From positions 1 through 64,000 of the forward strand of contig NZ_JACFTB010000006.1 in NCBI RefSeq assembly GCF_014281965.1: 64,000 nt of DNA, given 5' to 3'. This DNA is from Rhodococcus sp. BP22 (GTDB taxonomy: Bacteria > Actinomycetota > Actinomycetes > Mycobacteriales > Mycobacteriaceae). Positions 36,021-45,313 of the stretch are shown here, piece after piece; position 1 is the first letter of the stretch, and each line of letters opens with the position of its first letter. A program made the translations under genes and the position numbers. The notes beneath the pieces were generated by a model. The model was not told where the DNA came from and made no database searches. It worked only from the letters and a program-made list of their open reading frames with translations.

Positions 36021-37543
36021 CAGAAGAAGCCCTGAGCCTTTTGGGCGTAGCTCACAAGAAGGTTCTTCGTCTGCTGGTAGTGATCGAGCATCATCTTGTG
36101 ATTCTCACGTCCGATGCCCGACTGCTTGTACCCACCGAACGCGGAGTGTGCTGGGTACTGGTGGTAGGTGTTGGTCCACACTCGACCAGCCTTGATGTCG
36201 CGGCCGGCGCGGTAGGCGACTCCACCGTCTCGCGACCACACGCCGGCCCCGAGTCCGTAGAGCGTGTCGTTTGCGATGTCGATGGCCTCGTCGTAATCCT
36301 TGAACGACGTCACCGAAACGACCGGCCCGAAGATCTCCTCCTGGAAGATCCGCATGTTGTTCTTGCCGGTGAAGATCGTCGGTTGCATGTAGTAGCCACC
36401 GTTGAGATCTCCACCGAGTTGGGCGCGCTCGCCGCCGGTGACGATCTGTGCACCTTCACTCTTGCCGATTTCGATGTAGGACAGGATCTTTTCGAGCTGA
36501 TCGTTACTGGCCTGTGCACCTATCATCGTCTCGGTATCCAGCGGATCACCCTGACGCACAGCCTTCGTGCGGATCGCAGCGAGAGCCAGGAACTCGTCGA
36601 AGATGTCGGCCTGGATGAGCGAACGCGACGGGCAGGTGCACACCTCACCCTGATTGAGCGCGAACATCGTGAAGCCTTCGAGCGCCTTGTCCTGGTAGTC
36701 GTCGTTGTGGGCAAGGACGTCGGAAAAGAAGACGTTGGGGCTCTTGCCACCGAGCTCGAGGGTGACCGGAATCAGGTTCTGCGACGCGTACTGCATGATC
36801 AGGCGGCCAGTGGTGGTCTCACCGGTGAAGGCGATCTTGGCGATCCGGGGGCTGGAGGCAAGTGGCTTGCCTGCTTCGACACCGAAACCGTTGACGATGT
36901 TGAGCACTCCCGGCGGCAAGAGGTCACCGATGATCGAAATCAAATGGAGGATCGAGGCCGGCGTCTGCTCGGCAGGCTTGAGCACGACCGCATTACCGGC
37001 AGCAAGTGCGGGCGCGAGCTTCCAGACGGCCATGAGGATCGGGAAGTTCCACGGAATGATCTGGCCGACCACGCCGAGTGGCTCGTGAAAGTGGTAAGCG
37101 ACAGTGTCATTGTCGATCTCGGAAAGCGAACCTTCCTGTGCACGAATGCAACCCGCGAAGTAGCGAAAGTGGTCCACTGCCAGTGGGATATCGGCGTTCA
37201 GGGTTTCGCGGATCGGCTTGCCGTTGTCCCAGGACTCGGCGAGCGCGATGGACTCGAGGTTTTCGGCGATTCGGTCGGCGATCTTGTTGAGGATCACGGC
37301 GCGCTCGGCAGCGGATGTCTTACCCCATGCGGGAGCAGCGGCATGCGCGGCATCGAGAGCCAGTTCGATGTCCTCGGAGGTCGAGCGAGCAACCTCGCAA
37401 AAATTCTCTCCGGTGACTGGGGTCGGGTTCTCGAAGTACTGCCCCTTGACCGGCGGCACCCATTCCCCACCGATCCAGTTTTCGTAGCGTGGCTGGAACG
37501 ACATGACTGCTTCGGCCGTACCGGGACGGGCATAGACGGACAT
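36020..37543 (-). CDS. NAD-dependent acetaldehyde dehydrogenase (ExaC/ThcA/AldB-like)
   Basis: 507 residues. Oxidises acetaldehyde and other short aldehydes to acids with NAD in the cytosol. Landmarks: [12 protein letters not shown] and KPAEQTP for cofactor binding, TGETTTGR, the general base in [11 protein letters not shown] and the catalytic cysteine in [12 protein letters not shown] (about residue 300). The ATG at 37543 follows AAGGAG by seven bases. It closely resembles ExaC and rhodococcal ThcA. With EutBC and two alcohol dehydrogenases in the window, it is the obvious sink for their aldehydes. A GAF-domain activator gene lies directly upstream, and a repeat array sits in the promoter. 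Confidence 0.95.
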   Translation of the reverse strand: MSVYARPGTAEAVMSFQPRYENWIGGEWVPPVKGQYFENPTPVTGENFCEVARSTSEDIELALDAAHAAAPAWGKTSAAERAVILNKIADRIAENLESIALAESWDNGKPIRETLNADIPLAVDHFRYFAGCIRAQEGSLSEIDNDTVAYHFHEPLGVVGQIIPWNFPILMAVWKLAPALAAGNAVVLKPAEQTPASILHLISIIGDLLPPGVLNIVNGFGVEAGKPLASSPRIAKIAFTGETTTGRLIMQYASQNLIPVTLELGGKSPNVFFSDVLAHNDDYQDKALEGFTMFALNQGEVCTCPSRSLIQADIFDEFLALAAIRTKAVRQGDPLDTETMIGAQASNDQLEKILSYIEIGKSEGAQIVTGGERAQLGGDLNGGYYMQPTIFTGKNNMRIFQEEIFGPVVSVTSFKDYDEAIDIANDTLYGLGAGVWSRDGGVAYRAGRDIKAGRVWTNTYHQYPAHSAFGGYKQSGIGRENHKMMLDHYQQTKNLLVSYAQKAQGFF

Positions 37544-37594
37544 CTAGTGACTCCTTCTGATCAACCGAACTGATGTGATTCAGAACACTAGGGT

Positions 37595-37641
37595 TTGCAA
37601 CGTTGCAACTACGTTGCTGTGCAGCGCAGCAACTACGTTGC
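37595..37641. promoter_or_regulatory. GCAAC/GTTGC operator array ahead of the aldehyde dehydrogenase gene
   Basis: Three symmetric elements: TTGCAACGTTGCAA (perfect palindrome, 37595-37608), GCAACTACGTTGC at 37605-37617 and the identical GCAACTACGTTGC at 37629-37641. They fill the gap between the GAF regulator stop and the dehydrogenase start, at about 50-100 bases before the ATG. This is an ideal activator position; the neighbouring regulator is the likely ligand-bound protein. Confidence 0.72.
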
Positions 37642-37661
37642 TGCGCTGCGCATGGATCGAA

Positions 37662-38957
37662 TCAGACACCCAACTGACGGTCGAGTAGATCGATACGCGC
37701 GTTGACCTGGCCGTAAAGCGCAGAATCTGCGTTCAAGGTGGCGCGATACGCCTCCCAGGCAATTACGTCGGTGCGACCGTGGATCGAGGAGGTCCACTGG
37801 GCGAGCAGGACGGGGTCGCCGACACGAAGCAGGGCTGCTTGCATCCTGGATCGCAGTTCTTCGCGAATTTCGTCGATGCCGGGTGCCGACGAACCCGGAA
37901 GCACCGGCCCCGAGTAGATCCGCATCGCGGCCTCGACGTCACCGCGGTCGAGCGCGCGGCGAATATCACCTACATCCGAGGCCAGTTCACCGACCAACCG
38001 GTACGGTCGGGATGCGAGCCCGGACGCGCCGAAGGTTTTCCGTAAACGCGACATCTCGGCTCGGATCGTCACGGAGTCGAGCTCGTGTTCATCGAGTAAC
38101 ACAGCGAGATGATCCGAACTCAAACCTTCAGGGTGATCACCGAGCAGCAACAGTATTTCCGCATGCCGCTGCGACAGCGCCAACCGGCCGCTGCCACGCA
38201 CCAACCCTGGCCGCCCGCTCCCAAGCACTTCGAGGCGAGGCGCTGTGTCCCCCAGCGACTTCGGTGAATTCATCAGATGCATCCGAAGCTCGGACTCGGC
38301 GGCAGCCACGGTCGCACGGATCAGCGAGAGCACTTCGGGCACAGCAACTCTCGGACCACCGGTGATGTCGATTGCGCCGAGAATATGTCCACTCGTCGGG
38401 TGATGCACAGGAGCCGCCGAGCAACTCCACTCGTGCACCGAACGGGAAAAATGCTCGGCCGCGAAGATCTGGACGCAATGATCGACGGCGAGCGCCGTCC
38501 CCGGCGCATTCGTCCCCTTGGACTCTTCACTCCAATCGGCACCCTCGGCGAAGTTCATGGTGAGAGCGCGATCCTTGGCGGTCGCATCCCCCTCCACCCA
38601 CAACAATCTGCCCTCGGCATCGGAAATCGCGACCAGCAGACCGGTGTCTGCTGCGTCCTCGACGAGCAACTTGCGGATGACCGGCCTGATGATCGACATC
38701 GGGTGACCGTCACGATATCGCTCGAGTTCGGCGCCGGAAAGGGCGAGCGAATCGTTTCCACCGTCCGGATTCACACCCTTGGTTCGGCTGCGCAGCCACG
38801 AGTCCAGGACTACCGATCGGACGGAATCGGACGAAGGCGGTTCGTCGTCGACGAAGAGTCGGTGCGCGGTGGACATCTCGCGGGCGAGAACATCGACGTC
38901 TTCACCTGGGCGAACGGCAATCCAGGGGTTGCCCTGCCCTCGAAATCTAGCTGTCAT
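37662..38957 (-). CDS. GAF-domain transcriptional regulator (AcoR-like sensor, no AAA+ domain)
   Basis: 431 residues. The N-terminal half (about 60-230) resembles the GAF sensor of AcoR, including GTNAPGTALA, the CSAAPVHHP pattern and GAIDITGG. No sigma-54 AAA+ module follows. Instead a winged-helix-like region at about 270-330 (SQRHAEILLLLGDHPEGLSSDHLAVLL) can bind DNA, as in actinobacterial relatives beside aldehyde dehydrogenase genes. It probably activates the dehydrogenase and DUF779 genes in response to an aldehyde or alcohol, through the GCAAC/GTTGC array between the two genes. The ligand is unproven. The start ATG has only a weak ribosome binding site. Confidence 0.85.
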   Translation of the reverse strand: MTARFRGQGNPWIAVRPGEDVDVLAREMSTAHRLFVDDEPPSSDSVRSVVLDSWLRSRTKGVNPDGGNDSLALSGAELERYRDGHPMSIIRPVIRKLLVEDAADTGLLVAISDAEGRLLWVEGDATAKDRALTMNFAEGADWSEESKGTNAPGTALAVDHCVQIFAAEHFSRSVHEWSCSAAPVHHPTSGHILGAIDITGGPRVAVPEVLSLIRATVAAAESELRMHLMNSPKSLGDTAPRLEVLGSGRPGLVRGSGRLALSQRHAEILLLLGDHPEGLSSDHLAVLLDEHELDSVTIRAEMSRLRKTFGASGLASRPYRLVGELASDVGDIRRALDRGDVEAAMRIYSGPVLPGSSAPGIDEIREELRSRMQAALLRVGDPVLLAQWTSSIHGRTDVIAWEAYRATLNADSALYGQVNARIDLLDRQLGV

Positions 38958-39088
38958 TCCGATGCACGCCTTCCCGCATGTTCACGTCACTGTAACGCAG
39001 CTCACACAGTTCAGGGTACAGCCATGCTTCTACCGGGCCGAGCCTCTAGGGGTGGGGTCTTACAGTTCGAACCTCGAGAGGAAAGGAC

Positions 39089-40558
39089 TTACGTGACGGA
39101 CGCCGAAAGGAAGTCGGCCGCACGCTCGGCGAGCATGACTGCAGTCGCATGCGGTCCACGCGTAGGGACAACAGGAAAGGCAGATGTGTCGGCCACCATC
39201 AGACCCTCGAGCCCCTGCACCTGCAACCTATCGTCGAGAACGCCGCTGTCGTTGCCCATCGCGCAACTCCCCGAAAGGTGAAGCGAAGTACCCAGTCGAC
39301 TCAGCAGAGGGTCGCCCGGGAGATCGAGCACCTCGATCGGATGGCGCCTCGATAGCCGTCCGAGCAATTCGGCAACACGATCGAGCCCCGCCTGGACTGC
39401 GCGACGATCGCCCGCCGATTCCAAGTATCGATATCTCACGAGTGGGGCAACCGTGGGGTCCGCGGACACCAACGTGATGTCGCCGCGACTGTCGGACCTC
39501 ATCAGGCCGACGCCGATCATCGGGTCACCGATCGGCAGTCCGGGGATCAGTCGATCGAATGCCGCTGTGTAAGGGCGTATTTCCAGATCATCGACATGCA
39601 GTACTTCCTGCAGCGGTGACGCGGGCTCGAAGGGTAGCGGTGTTCGATAGTAGACGCCGACTTCCGGATGATCGCTGAACTCCCGACCCACGAACGGGTG
39701 GTCCAGAACGACCGGAACGCCAAGCTCGGCAAGATGATCCGCCGGACCTATACCGGAGAGCATGAGTAACTGCGGGGTGCGAACCGCCCCTGCGCAGAGG
39801 ACCACCGATGGAGCAATGACCCGCGAAACACGTCCGTTACGAACTACTTCCACACCCGTCGCACGGGTTCCATCGAAAAGTACTGCAACCACTGTGGATT
39901 CAGTGAAGACATCCAGATTGGATCGGCGAAGAACCGGAAGAAGATATGCTGCAGCAGCATTCACCCTGCGACCGTCGACGACATTGAGTGGAACTGTGCC
40001 CATGCCACCGGACGTTCTCGGATCGTTCATGTCCGGATCTCTTGGATAACCGAGTGCTATCGCGGCGTCGTGGAACAGTTTCGTGATCTCGTTCTGCGCC
40101 CCGCGAGGAGTCCGCGCTACCGGCATCGGACCACCTCGGCCATGCCACTGGCCGGAGAAGTCCAGATCGGTTTCCGACTTCAGGAAGTAGGGCAACACCT
40201 CGTCGTACGACCAGGAGGCCGGCCAGGCATCGAAGTCTTGCGGCCTACCCCGCACGAAGTACCCACCGTTGACTGCTCCGGAGCCTCCGAGGACTCGACC
40301 CCGCGAGATCCAGCGGGTGATCTCCAGCGTCAGTTCCGCACGGTACGACGACGTCCAAGGGCTCGAGGGCCCGACCGGTAGGACATGGGCGTTCAGGATC
40401 TCCGGCGGATACGTCTGATCGCTCGCGAGCCCGGGCCCACTTTCGAGAAGCACTACCCGACATTCCGGATTCGCGCTCGCTCGCGATGCCACAACGGAGC
40501 CACAAGAGCCGCCACCTACGACGATCACATCGGCGTACGAAGTCTCGAGCGGGCTCAC
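39089..40558 (-). CDS. mftG: Mycofactocin-system GMC oxidoreductase MftG
   Basis: 489 residues from the GTG at 40558, which overlaps the mftF stop (GTGA); open sequence further upstream is antisense to mftF and is not part of the gene. FAD-binding GMC flavoprotein: [14 protein letters not shown] at the N-terminus, [32 protein letters not shown], and the C-terminal catalytic region HLSGSCAMG with [17 protein letters not shown]. Known work on MftG assigns it a role in passing electrons from reduced mycofactocin to the respiratory chain. It closes the mftE-F-G unit. Confidence 0.95.
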   Translation of the reverse strand: MSPLETSYADVIVVGGGSCGSVVASRASANPECRVVLLESGPGLASDQTYPPEILNAHVLPVGPSSPWTSSYRAELTLEITRWISRGRVLGGSGAVNGGYFVRGRPQDFDAWPASWSYDEVLPYFLKSETDLDFSGQWHGRGGPMPVARTPRGAQNEITKLFHDAAIALGYPRDPDMNDPRTSGGMGTVPLNVVDGRRVNAAAAYLLPVLRRSNLDVFTESTVVAVLFDGTRATGVEVVRNGRVSRVIAPSVVLCAGAVRTPQLLMLSGIGPADHLAELGVPVVLDHPFVGREFSDHPEVGVYYRTPLPFEPASPLQEVLHVDDLEIRPYTAAFDRLIPGLPIGDPMIGVGLMRSDSRGDITLVSADPTVAPLVRYRYLESAGDRRAVQAGLDRVAELLGRLSRRHPIEVLDLPGDPLLSRLGTSLHLSGSCAMGNDSGVLDDRLQVQGLEGLMVADTSAFPVVPTRGPHATAVMLAERAADFLSASVT

Positions 40559-41973
40559 GTGTCCATGCGCGGAGTCAACGCCTTCAAGCTCCGAGACTCG
40601 GCGGCACCTCGCCATAGGCCTGTGCCGTACGCGATGTCGTCGACCCGCTTGAAGAAGGCATACCGTATCGGATCCAAGCCGCCGAGTTCGCGGTGGTTGT
40701 ACCAGTCGGCCAGCGCTTCGGCGACGGCAAGTCCGAGAGCAATCTTCCTGATTCGACTCGAAAGCAACACTGCGAGAAGGGTTATCGGCCAATAGTGCCG
40801 ACACATCGCCGATGCAAGTTGCCAAATCCCTGCAATGAATCCTTCGGCGGCGAGTATCGCGGCGATGCGCGTGGGCTGATCGAGACCGACGAACATCTTA
40901 CGTAGTCGACCGATGGTCACTGCGAGAGTCGCCAGTGCGCCCAGCAGCCCGAGCTTGGTGAAACTGATAGCCAACAAGGTGGCGATCAGGGTCCAGGGTG
41001 ACATCGAAATCGGCGGGACCATTCCGGGGTGACGCTCGGCAAGAGGGCTGGCGCCGGTGCCGTAGAACAGTTTGCGGCCGAACCACCGTCCGAACGTCAC
41101 TCGATGATCGTGAGCAACGTGCGCAACGGGCTCGTATCGCAATCGCCACCCGGCTTCCTGCAACCTCCAGCACAGATCGACGTCCTCGGCGACATGCATG
41201 GATTCGTCGAACCCATTGCATTCCTCGGCTACGTGCCTGCGTATCAACATGGCTGCGCTGGGGACGTAGGACACCGAACTACCCGCCCGAACGGCCGCTT
41301 CCCGGCGACCGAGGTCGAGAGAGGAGCGAGCATGCTCATACCTGGCCAAGGCGTTGCCCTCGGGTTCGAGGGCAACGATACGAGGAGCGACGAGCGCCAC
41401 CGCCGGATCCGAGAAGTGCCCCAGCATTACCTCGAGCCATCCCTTGCGGGGAACTACATCCGAGTCGAGAAAGGCGACGAAATCCGTTGTTGCACTCCGA
41501 AGTCCCGTGTTTCGAGCAGCTGCAGGCCCTCGCGAGGTCTCGTGCCGTAGGACCGTCACCCCACCGATGCTCCAGGCCATCGGCGGCGCGGTCACCGGCT
41601 CGTCGGATCCGTCGTCGACGATGATGACGTTCAAGCCGTGGAGCGCAGGAAGCAACCTGCCGAGACCGGAGGCGTTGTTCTTCATCGGAACGACGACAGT
41701 CACATCCTGCGGAGACGGAATGGACATCGGCCGCGGGTTGGCCACTCCCGAGTCCAGAAGTTTGCGAGCGACGAGCGCCGACTGCGAGTCGGTGACCTCG
41801 AGAAAACCGTCGCCGATCATGGCGGCCGCGGTAGGTGCAAGCTTCAACATTCTGGTCGGTGAACCACCGATCAACACTCGACCGTCGGAGTATTTGCGAA
41901 CACGAGGATCGACTCGCACCCCGAATCCATCAGGTAACCGACCTTGACCCATCAGGTGATCGTAAGCGGACAT
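40555..41973 (-). CDS. mftF: Mycofactocin glycosyltransferase MftF
   Basis: 472 residues. GT2-fold glycosyltransferase that adds beta-1,4-linked glucose units to premycofactocin. An N-terminal winged region ([20 protein letters not shown]) is followed by the GT-A domain: [30 protein letters not shown] with the DXD-type acidic motif near 170, and [17 protein letters not shown] with the ED motif. Hydrophobic segments near 325-410 suggest membrane association. It starts after mftE by 82 bases and overlaps mftG. Length and order match other mft clusters. Confidence 0.95.
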   Translation of the reverse strand: MSAYDHLMGQGRLPDGFGVRVDPRVRKYSDGRVLIGGSPTRMLKLAPTAAAMIGDGFLEVTDSQSALVARKLLDSGVANPRPMSIPSPQDVTVVVPMKNNASGLGRLLPALHGLNVIIVDDGSDEPVTAPPMAWSIGGVTVLRHETSRGPAAARNTGLRSATTDFVAFLDSDVVPRKGWLEVMLGHFSDPAVALVAPRIVALEPEGNALARYEHARSSLDLGRREAAVRAGSSVSYVPSAAMLIRRHVAEECNGFDESMHVAEDVDLCWRLQEAGWRLRYEPVAHVAHDHRVTFGRWFGRKLFYGTGASPLAERHPGMVPPISMSPWTLIATLLAISFTKLGLLGALATLAVTIGRLRKMFVGLDQPTRIAAILAAEGFIAGIWQLASAMCRHYWPITLLAVLLSSRIRKIALGLAVAEALADWYNHRELGGLDPIRYAFFKRVDDIAYGTGLWRGAAESRSLKALTPRMDT

Positions 41974-42055
41974 TGCGCCGATGTGTCATCCACTGCCCTA
42001 AATTTCGAGGAACATACTCGAAGCCGGTTTTGCCGGGACGGATCGAGGACCTGAA

Positions 42056-42760
42056 TCACGTCAACATTCCGGTATCGGATGGTGCCCACCGACTCACTGC
42101 AGCGCTGCCCCGTGCACACATCTCCTGCAGTACTACCTCGCCCTCATCCCCGCTGGACAGTCGCGGGTCACCGAGAATCCCGTTGGGTGATACCGCCCTC
42201 GTACCCCCCGCACGCAGGCGCGGAAGCAAAGAATCGATTGTGTCGGTATTTCCTACCTCTGCACGGGACATGTCGACGACGTCGGGTGAAAGGTAGAGCA
42301 GCAGTGAAGTTTCGGTGCGCCCGGCGTGCGCGTCCGCGCCGGGGACGACACAGGGCAGCCACGCTACATCGCGGCCCTCGTAACGCAGCAGTCCGACGGC
42401 GGAGATCAGCGTCGAAACGTTTCCACCGTGACCGTTGACGAATACGACACGCTCGGCCCAACGGCACGCTGAGCGTCCGTACTCGACCAGAACCGCGTGC
42501 AACGCGTCCGAACCGATGGATACGGTCCCAGGAAAGCCCTCGTGCTCCCCACTTGCTCCATATGCGATAGCCGGAGCAAGAACGGTGCCGGGCAACCGCA
42601 TCGCGAGCGCCTCGGCGATGCGGGTATCGGTATCCAGCGGCAGGTGCGGTCCATGCTGCTCGAACGATCCGACGGGGACAACGACGGTCTGAGAGCCTTG
42701 CACTCGCGGCCAACCACCGATGCCTAGTCGCGACGGCTCGGAGACGGGTGGCGGCAGCAT
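42056..42760 (-). CDS. mftE: Mycofactocin precursor peptide peptidase MftE (creatininase family)
   Basis: 234 residues from the ATG at 42760; upstream open sequence lacks homology and is antisense to the PPOX gene. Creatininase-fold metallopeptidase that cleaves the MftC-modified MftA and releases the C-terminal Val-Tyr-derived core. Metal-binding motifs: SFEQHGPHLPLDTDT near 45, GEHEGFPGT, VFVNGHGGNVSTL and the late acidic SSGDEGEVVLQEM. It is separated from the first half of the cluster by the PPOX-fold gene on the other strand, so it needs its own promoter in the 78-bp divergent gap. Confidence 0.95.
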   Translation of the reverse strand: MLPPPVSEPSRLGIGGWPRVQGSQTVVVPVGSFEQHGPHLPLDTDTRIAEALAMRLPGTVLAPAIAYGASGEHEGFPGTVSIGSDALHAVLVEYGRSACRWAERVVFVNGHGGNVSTLISAVGLLRYEGRDVAWLPCVVPGADAHAGRTETSLLLYLSPDVVDMSRAEVGNTDTIDSLLPRLRAGGTRAVSPNGILGDPRLSSGDEGEVVLQEMCARGSAAVSRWAPSDTGMLT

Positions 42761-42838
42761 TCCGTGGATGCTATCGGATATCCGATCGACCACCTCGCAT
42801 CGGCGTTTGCCGATCGAGGTCGCGGGTAAGCACCCTGC

Positions 42839-43333
42839 ATGACATCTGCCGAAGACCGAACAGCCGGCGTCGAAAAAGTAGCCGGCCTCATGGGTGAATC
42901 GAAACTCTGCATGTTCACCACCCACGGCCGCGATGGGCATCTCCTGTCGAGGCCGATGGCGTTGCAAGAGACAGAATTCGACGGCGACCTATGGTTCTTC
43001 GCTCGCAATGACTCGCGCAAGGTCATGGATGTACGAGCGAACAGTTCGGTCAACGTTGCATTTCAGTCGGGAACCGCATGGGTCTCGTTGTCCGGTAGCG
43101 CCGAGATCGTTCGCGACGAATCGAAGAAGAAAGACCTGTGGAATCAGGCGGCTGCGGCGTGGTTCGACAACGGCCCCGAGTCCGAGGAGGTCGTTCTGAT
43201 CAAGGTCGAAGCCGAAGGCGCCGAATACTGGTCGGCCCCCGGCTCGAAGGTCTCGACGCTGATTGCCTACGCAAAGTCCCGAATCACCGGAGACAAGCCA
43301 GACGTGGGAACCAACGACACCGTGGATCTGTAA
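42839..43333 (+). CDS. PPOX-fold flavin-binding protein (general stress protein 26-like)
   Basis: 164 residues. Split-barrel protein of the pyridoxamine 5'-phosphate oxidase-like family: LCMFTTHGRDGHLLSRPM near 23-40, LWFFARNDSRKVMDV, VAFQSGTAWVSLSGSAEIV, and a C-terminal EYWSAPGSKV. Members bind FMN, FAD or F420; which one is used here cannot be told. It lies inside the mycofactocin cluster on the opposite strand, convergent with an OYE gene (30 bp) and divergent from mftE (78 bp), dividing the cluster into two units. A role in mycofactocin redox chemistry is a guess from position only. Confidence 0.85.
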   Translation: MTSAEDRTAGVEKVAGLMGESKLCMFTTHGRDGHLLSRPMALQETEFDGDLWFFARNDSRKVMDVRANSSVNVAFQSGTAWVSLSGSAEIVRDESKKKDLWNQAAAAWFDNGPESEEVVLIKVEAEGAEYWSAPGSKVSTLIAYAKSRITGDKPDVGTNDTVDL

Positions 43334-43363
43334 CGGCGCAGTCGGTTCGTCGGGGCTTGATCG

Positions 43364-45313
43364 TCACGTGGCTGCAATGCCCCTCGCCGCGCGCTCCCCC
43401 TCGCGTATCGCCGAATCCAGTCGGCGAGGTGCGACGGCATCGCCGATGCGTACGACCGAAAAGCCTTCGTCTTTCAGCTCTTTCCACAGTGAATCGTCCG
43501 GTTTCTGATAGAGCGAGCACACGATCCAATCGAAGCGATGGTTCGCCGCCACTCCGGTCGGGTGATGGAGCAGCGAAATATCGAGGCCGGCGCGTAGCTG
43601 GACCGGGACGACATCGGTCAGGCAGGTGATCGACTGTTCGTGTGCGCGCCGCCGCCACCCTTCCATGTCCAGAGTGAGCCCGAGATCCTGCCCGACGACC
43701 ATCCCCGGCGTGCATACCGTCACCTGACAGCCGCGCTCGGCCAGAAATTCGGCCGTCGACGTCGCTTGGTGGAAACTCAGTTCGTCGACGATCAGGACGC
43801 GACCTGACAGTGCCGCCGTGCCGTCGAGGACCTCACGGACGTCGACGACATGATCGTGGGAACCTGCCCACTCCGGGCGCACCGGGTTTGCCCCGGTCGC
43901 GATCACCACCACGTTCGGCTTCTGCGTCAGGACGAGCATTCTGTCGACCTCCACGCCCGTTCGAATTTTCACTCCGCGTGCGCGGCATTCGGCTTCGAGA
44001 ACATCGACGACTCCGGCGAATTCGGCGCGATGGGGAGCCCGTCCTGCGGTCCGGACCTGTCCCCCGGTCTGTGGCTGGCGTTCGTACAACGTGACGTCAT
44101 GTCCTGCATGGGCAGCACTCGATGCCGCCTGCAGTCCTGCCGGTCCACCGCCGACGATCAGGACTGTCCGTCGTGATGCGGGCAACGCCGGCACGGCTAG
44201 GAATTCTCTTCCGGCGCTCGGGTTTACGACGCACCCCAATGCGGCGTTCATTCCGACGCGTCCGATGCAGTCCTGATTGCAGGACAGGCAGGTGTGGACT
44301 TCTGGCGCACGGCCTTCACGGGCCTTGTTCGCGAACTCAGGGTCTGCAATATGGCCACGAACGATTCCGACCAGATCGCAGACACCGTCGGCGAGAGCTT
44401 GCTCGGCCATCTCCGGCGTGGTGAATCGTCCGACCCCGATCACCGGCAACGACACCCGCTCTCGGATAGCGCTGGGCACGAAGTTCGCGTAACCATGGGG
44501 CGTTGCCATCGATGCCTCGATCAGGTGGAGCGTCGAGGTCGCCACGCCGATTGCGGTATTGATGTAATCGACCGAACCGGTTCGTTCGACGAGGACAGCG
44601 GTGTCCACGGCTTCGTCCAGACGGATACCCCCGTCGATGTATTCCTGCCCGCTCAGCCTCACTCCAACGATCATCTCGGGCCCCAGAGCTGCGCGGACTG
44701 CCGAGAGAACCTCCACCAGGAATCGAGCCCGACCGGCGAGGTCACCCCCGTATTCGTCGGTGCGATGGTTCGTACTGCGTGCCAGGAACATTCGGATCAA
44801 CGAGGACTGTGAGCACTGCAGCTCCACGCCGTCGAATCCGCCGTCCCTGCAATGCTCGGCGACGCGCACGTATGCGTCTGTCAACTCGCCGATCTCGACC
44901 CGGTCGAGGGAATGCGGCACCTCTCGAAAGAGCGGATCAGCGATAGCGCTGGGTGCGAGGACCGCGCGCCCCGAATACATTCCTGACGACTGTCCACCAT
45001 TGTGGTTGACCTGCGCCAGAACGAGCGCACCGTGCGCGTGTACGGCGTCGGTGATCGCTCGATATCCAGGTATCACCGCTGGGCGGTATCCTTGAATCAT
45101 CTTCTCGTACGGCTGATCCGACGGGTGGGTGGACTGTTCCTCGACGATGATCAATCCAGCCCCGCCCGCGGCACGAGCTGCGTAATAGGCGGCGTGGCGA
45201 TCCGTCGGGAGGCCGTTCTCGGCGAAGTTGGTCAGATGTGCAGAGAAGACAACTCGGTTCCGCAGCGTCGAACGACCGATGTCGAGAGGGGCGAACAGCC
45301 GCGGATAGTTCAT
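43364..45313 (-). CDS. Mycofactocin-system FadH/OYE family oxidoreductase
   Basis: 649 residues. N-terminal old-yellow-enzyme FMN barrel (residues 1-340) with a 4Fe-4S cysteine set CLSCNQDCIGRVG and a further cysteine in GCVVNP, followed by an FAD/NAD-binding module starting TVLIVGGGPAGLQAA. This is the layout of 2,4-dienoyl-CoA reductase FadH. Two such genes are found in many mft clusters and are classed as mycofactocin-system FadH/OYE oxidoreductases 1 and 2; their substrates are unknown. The start overlaps the stop of its paralogue by four bases. Confidence 0.92.
   Translation of the reverse strand: MNYPRLFAPLDIGRSTLRNRVVFSAHLTNFAENGLPTDRHAAYYAARAAGGAGLIIVEEQSTHPSDQPYEKMIQGYRPAVIPGYRAITDAVHAHGALVLAQVNHNGGQSSGMYSGRAVLAPSAIADPLFREVPHSLDRVEIGELTDAYVRVAEHCRDGGFDGVELQCSQSSLIRMFLARSTNHRTDEYGGDLAGRARFLVEVLSAVRAALGPEMIVGVRLSGQEYIDGGIRLDEAVDTAVLVERTGSVDYINTAIGVATSTLHLIEASMATPHGYANFVPSAIRERVSLPVIGVGRFTTPEMAEQALADGVCDLVGIVRGHIADPEFANKAREGRAPEVHTCLSCNQDCIGRVGMNAALGCVVNPSAGREFLAVPALPASRRTVLIVGGGPAGLQAASSAAHAGHDVTLYERQPQTGGQVRTAGRAPHRAEFAGVVDVLEAECRARGVKIRTGVEVDRMLVLTQKPNVVVIATGANPVRPEWAGSHDHVVDVREVLDGTAALSGRVLIVDELSFHQATSTAEFLAERGCQVTVCTPGMVVGQDLGLTLDMEGWRRRAHEQSITCLTDVVPVQLRAGLDISLLHHPTGVAANHRFDWIVCSLYQKPDDSLWKELKDEGFSVVRIGDAVAPRRLDSAIREGERAARGIAAT

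Noticed and set aside
40559..40825. N-terminal extension of the GMC oxidoreductase (about 89 residues upstream of the GTG)
   Set aside because: The extension is Arg-rich, antisense to mftF, and lacks homology; the GTGA overlap gives a normal MftG start.
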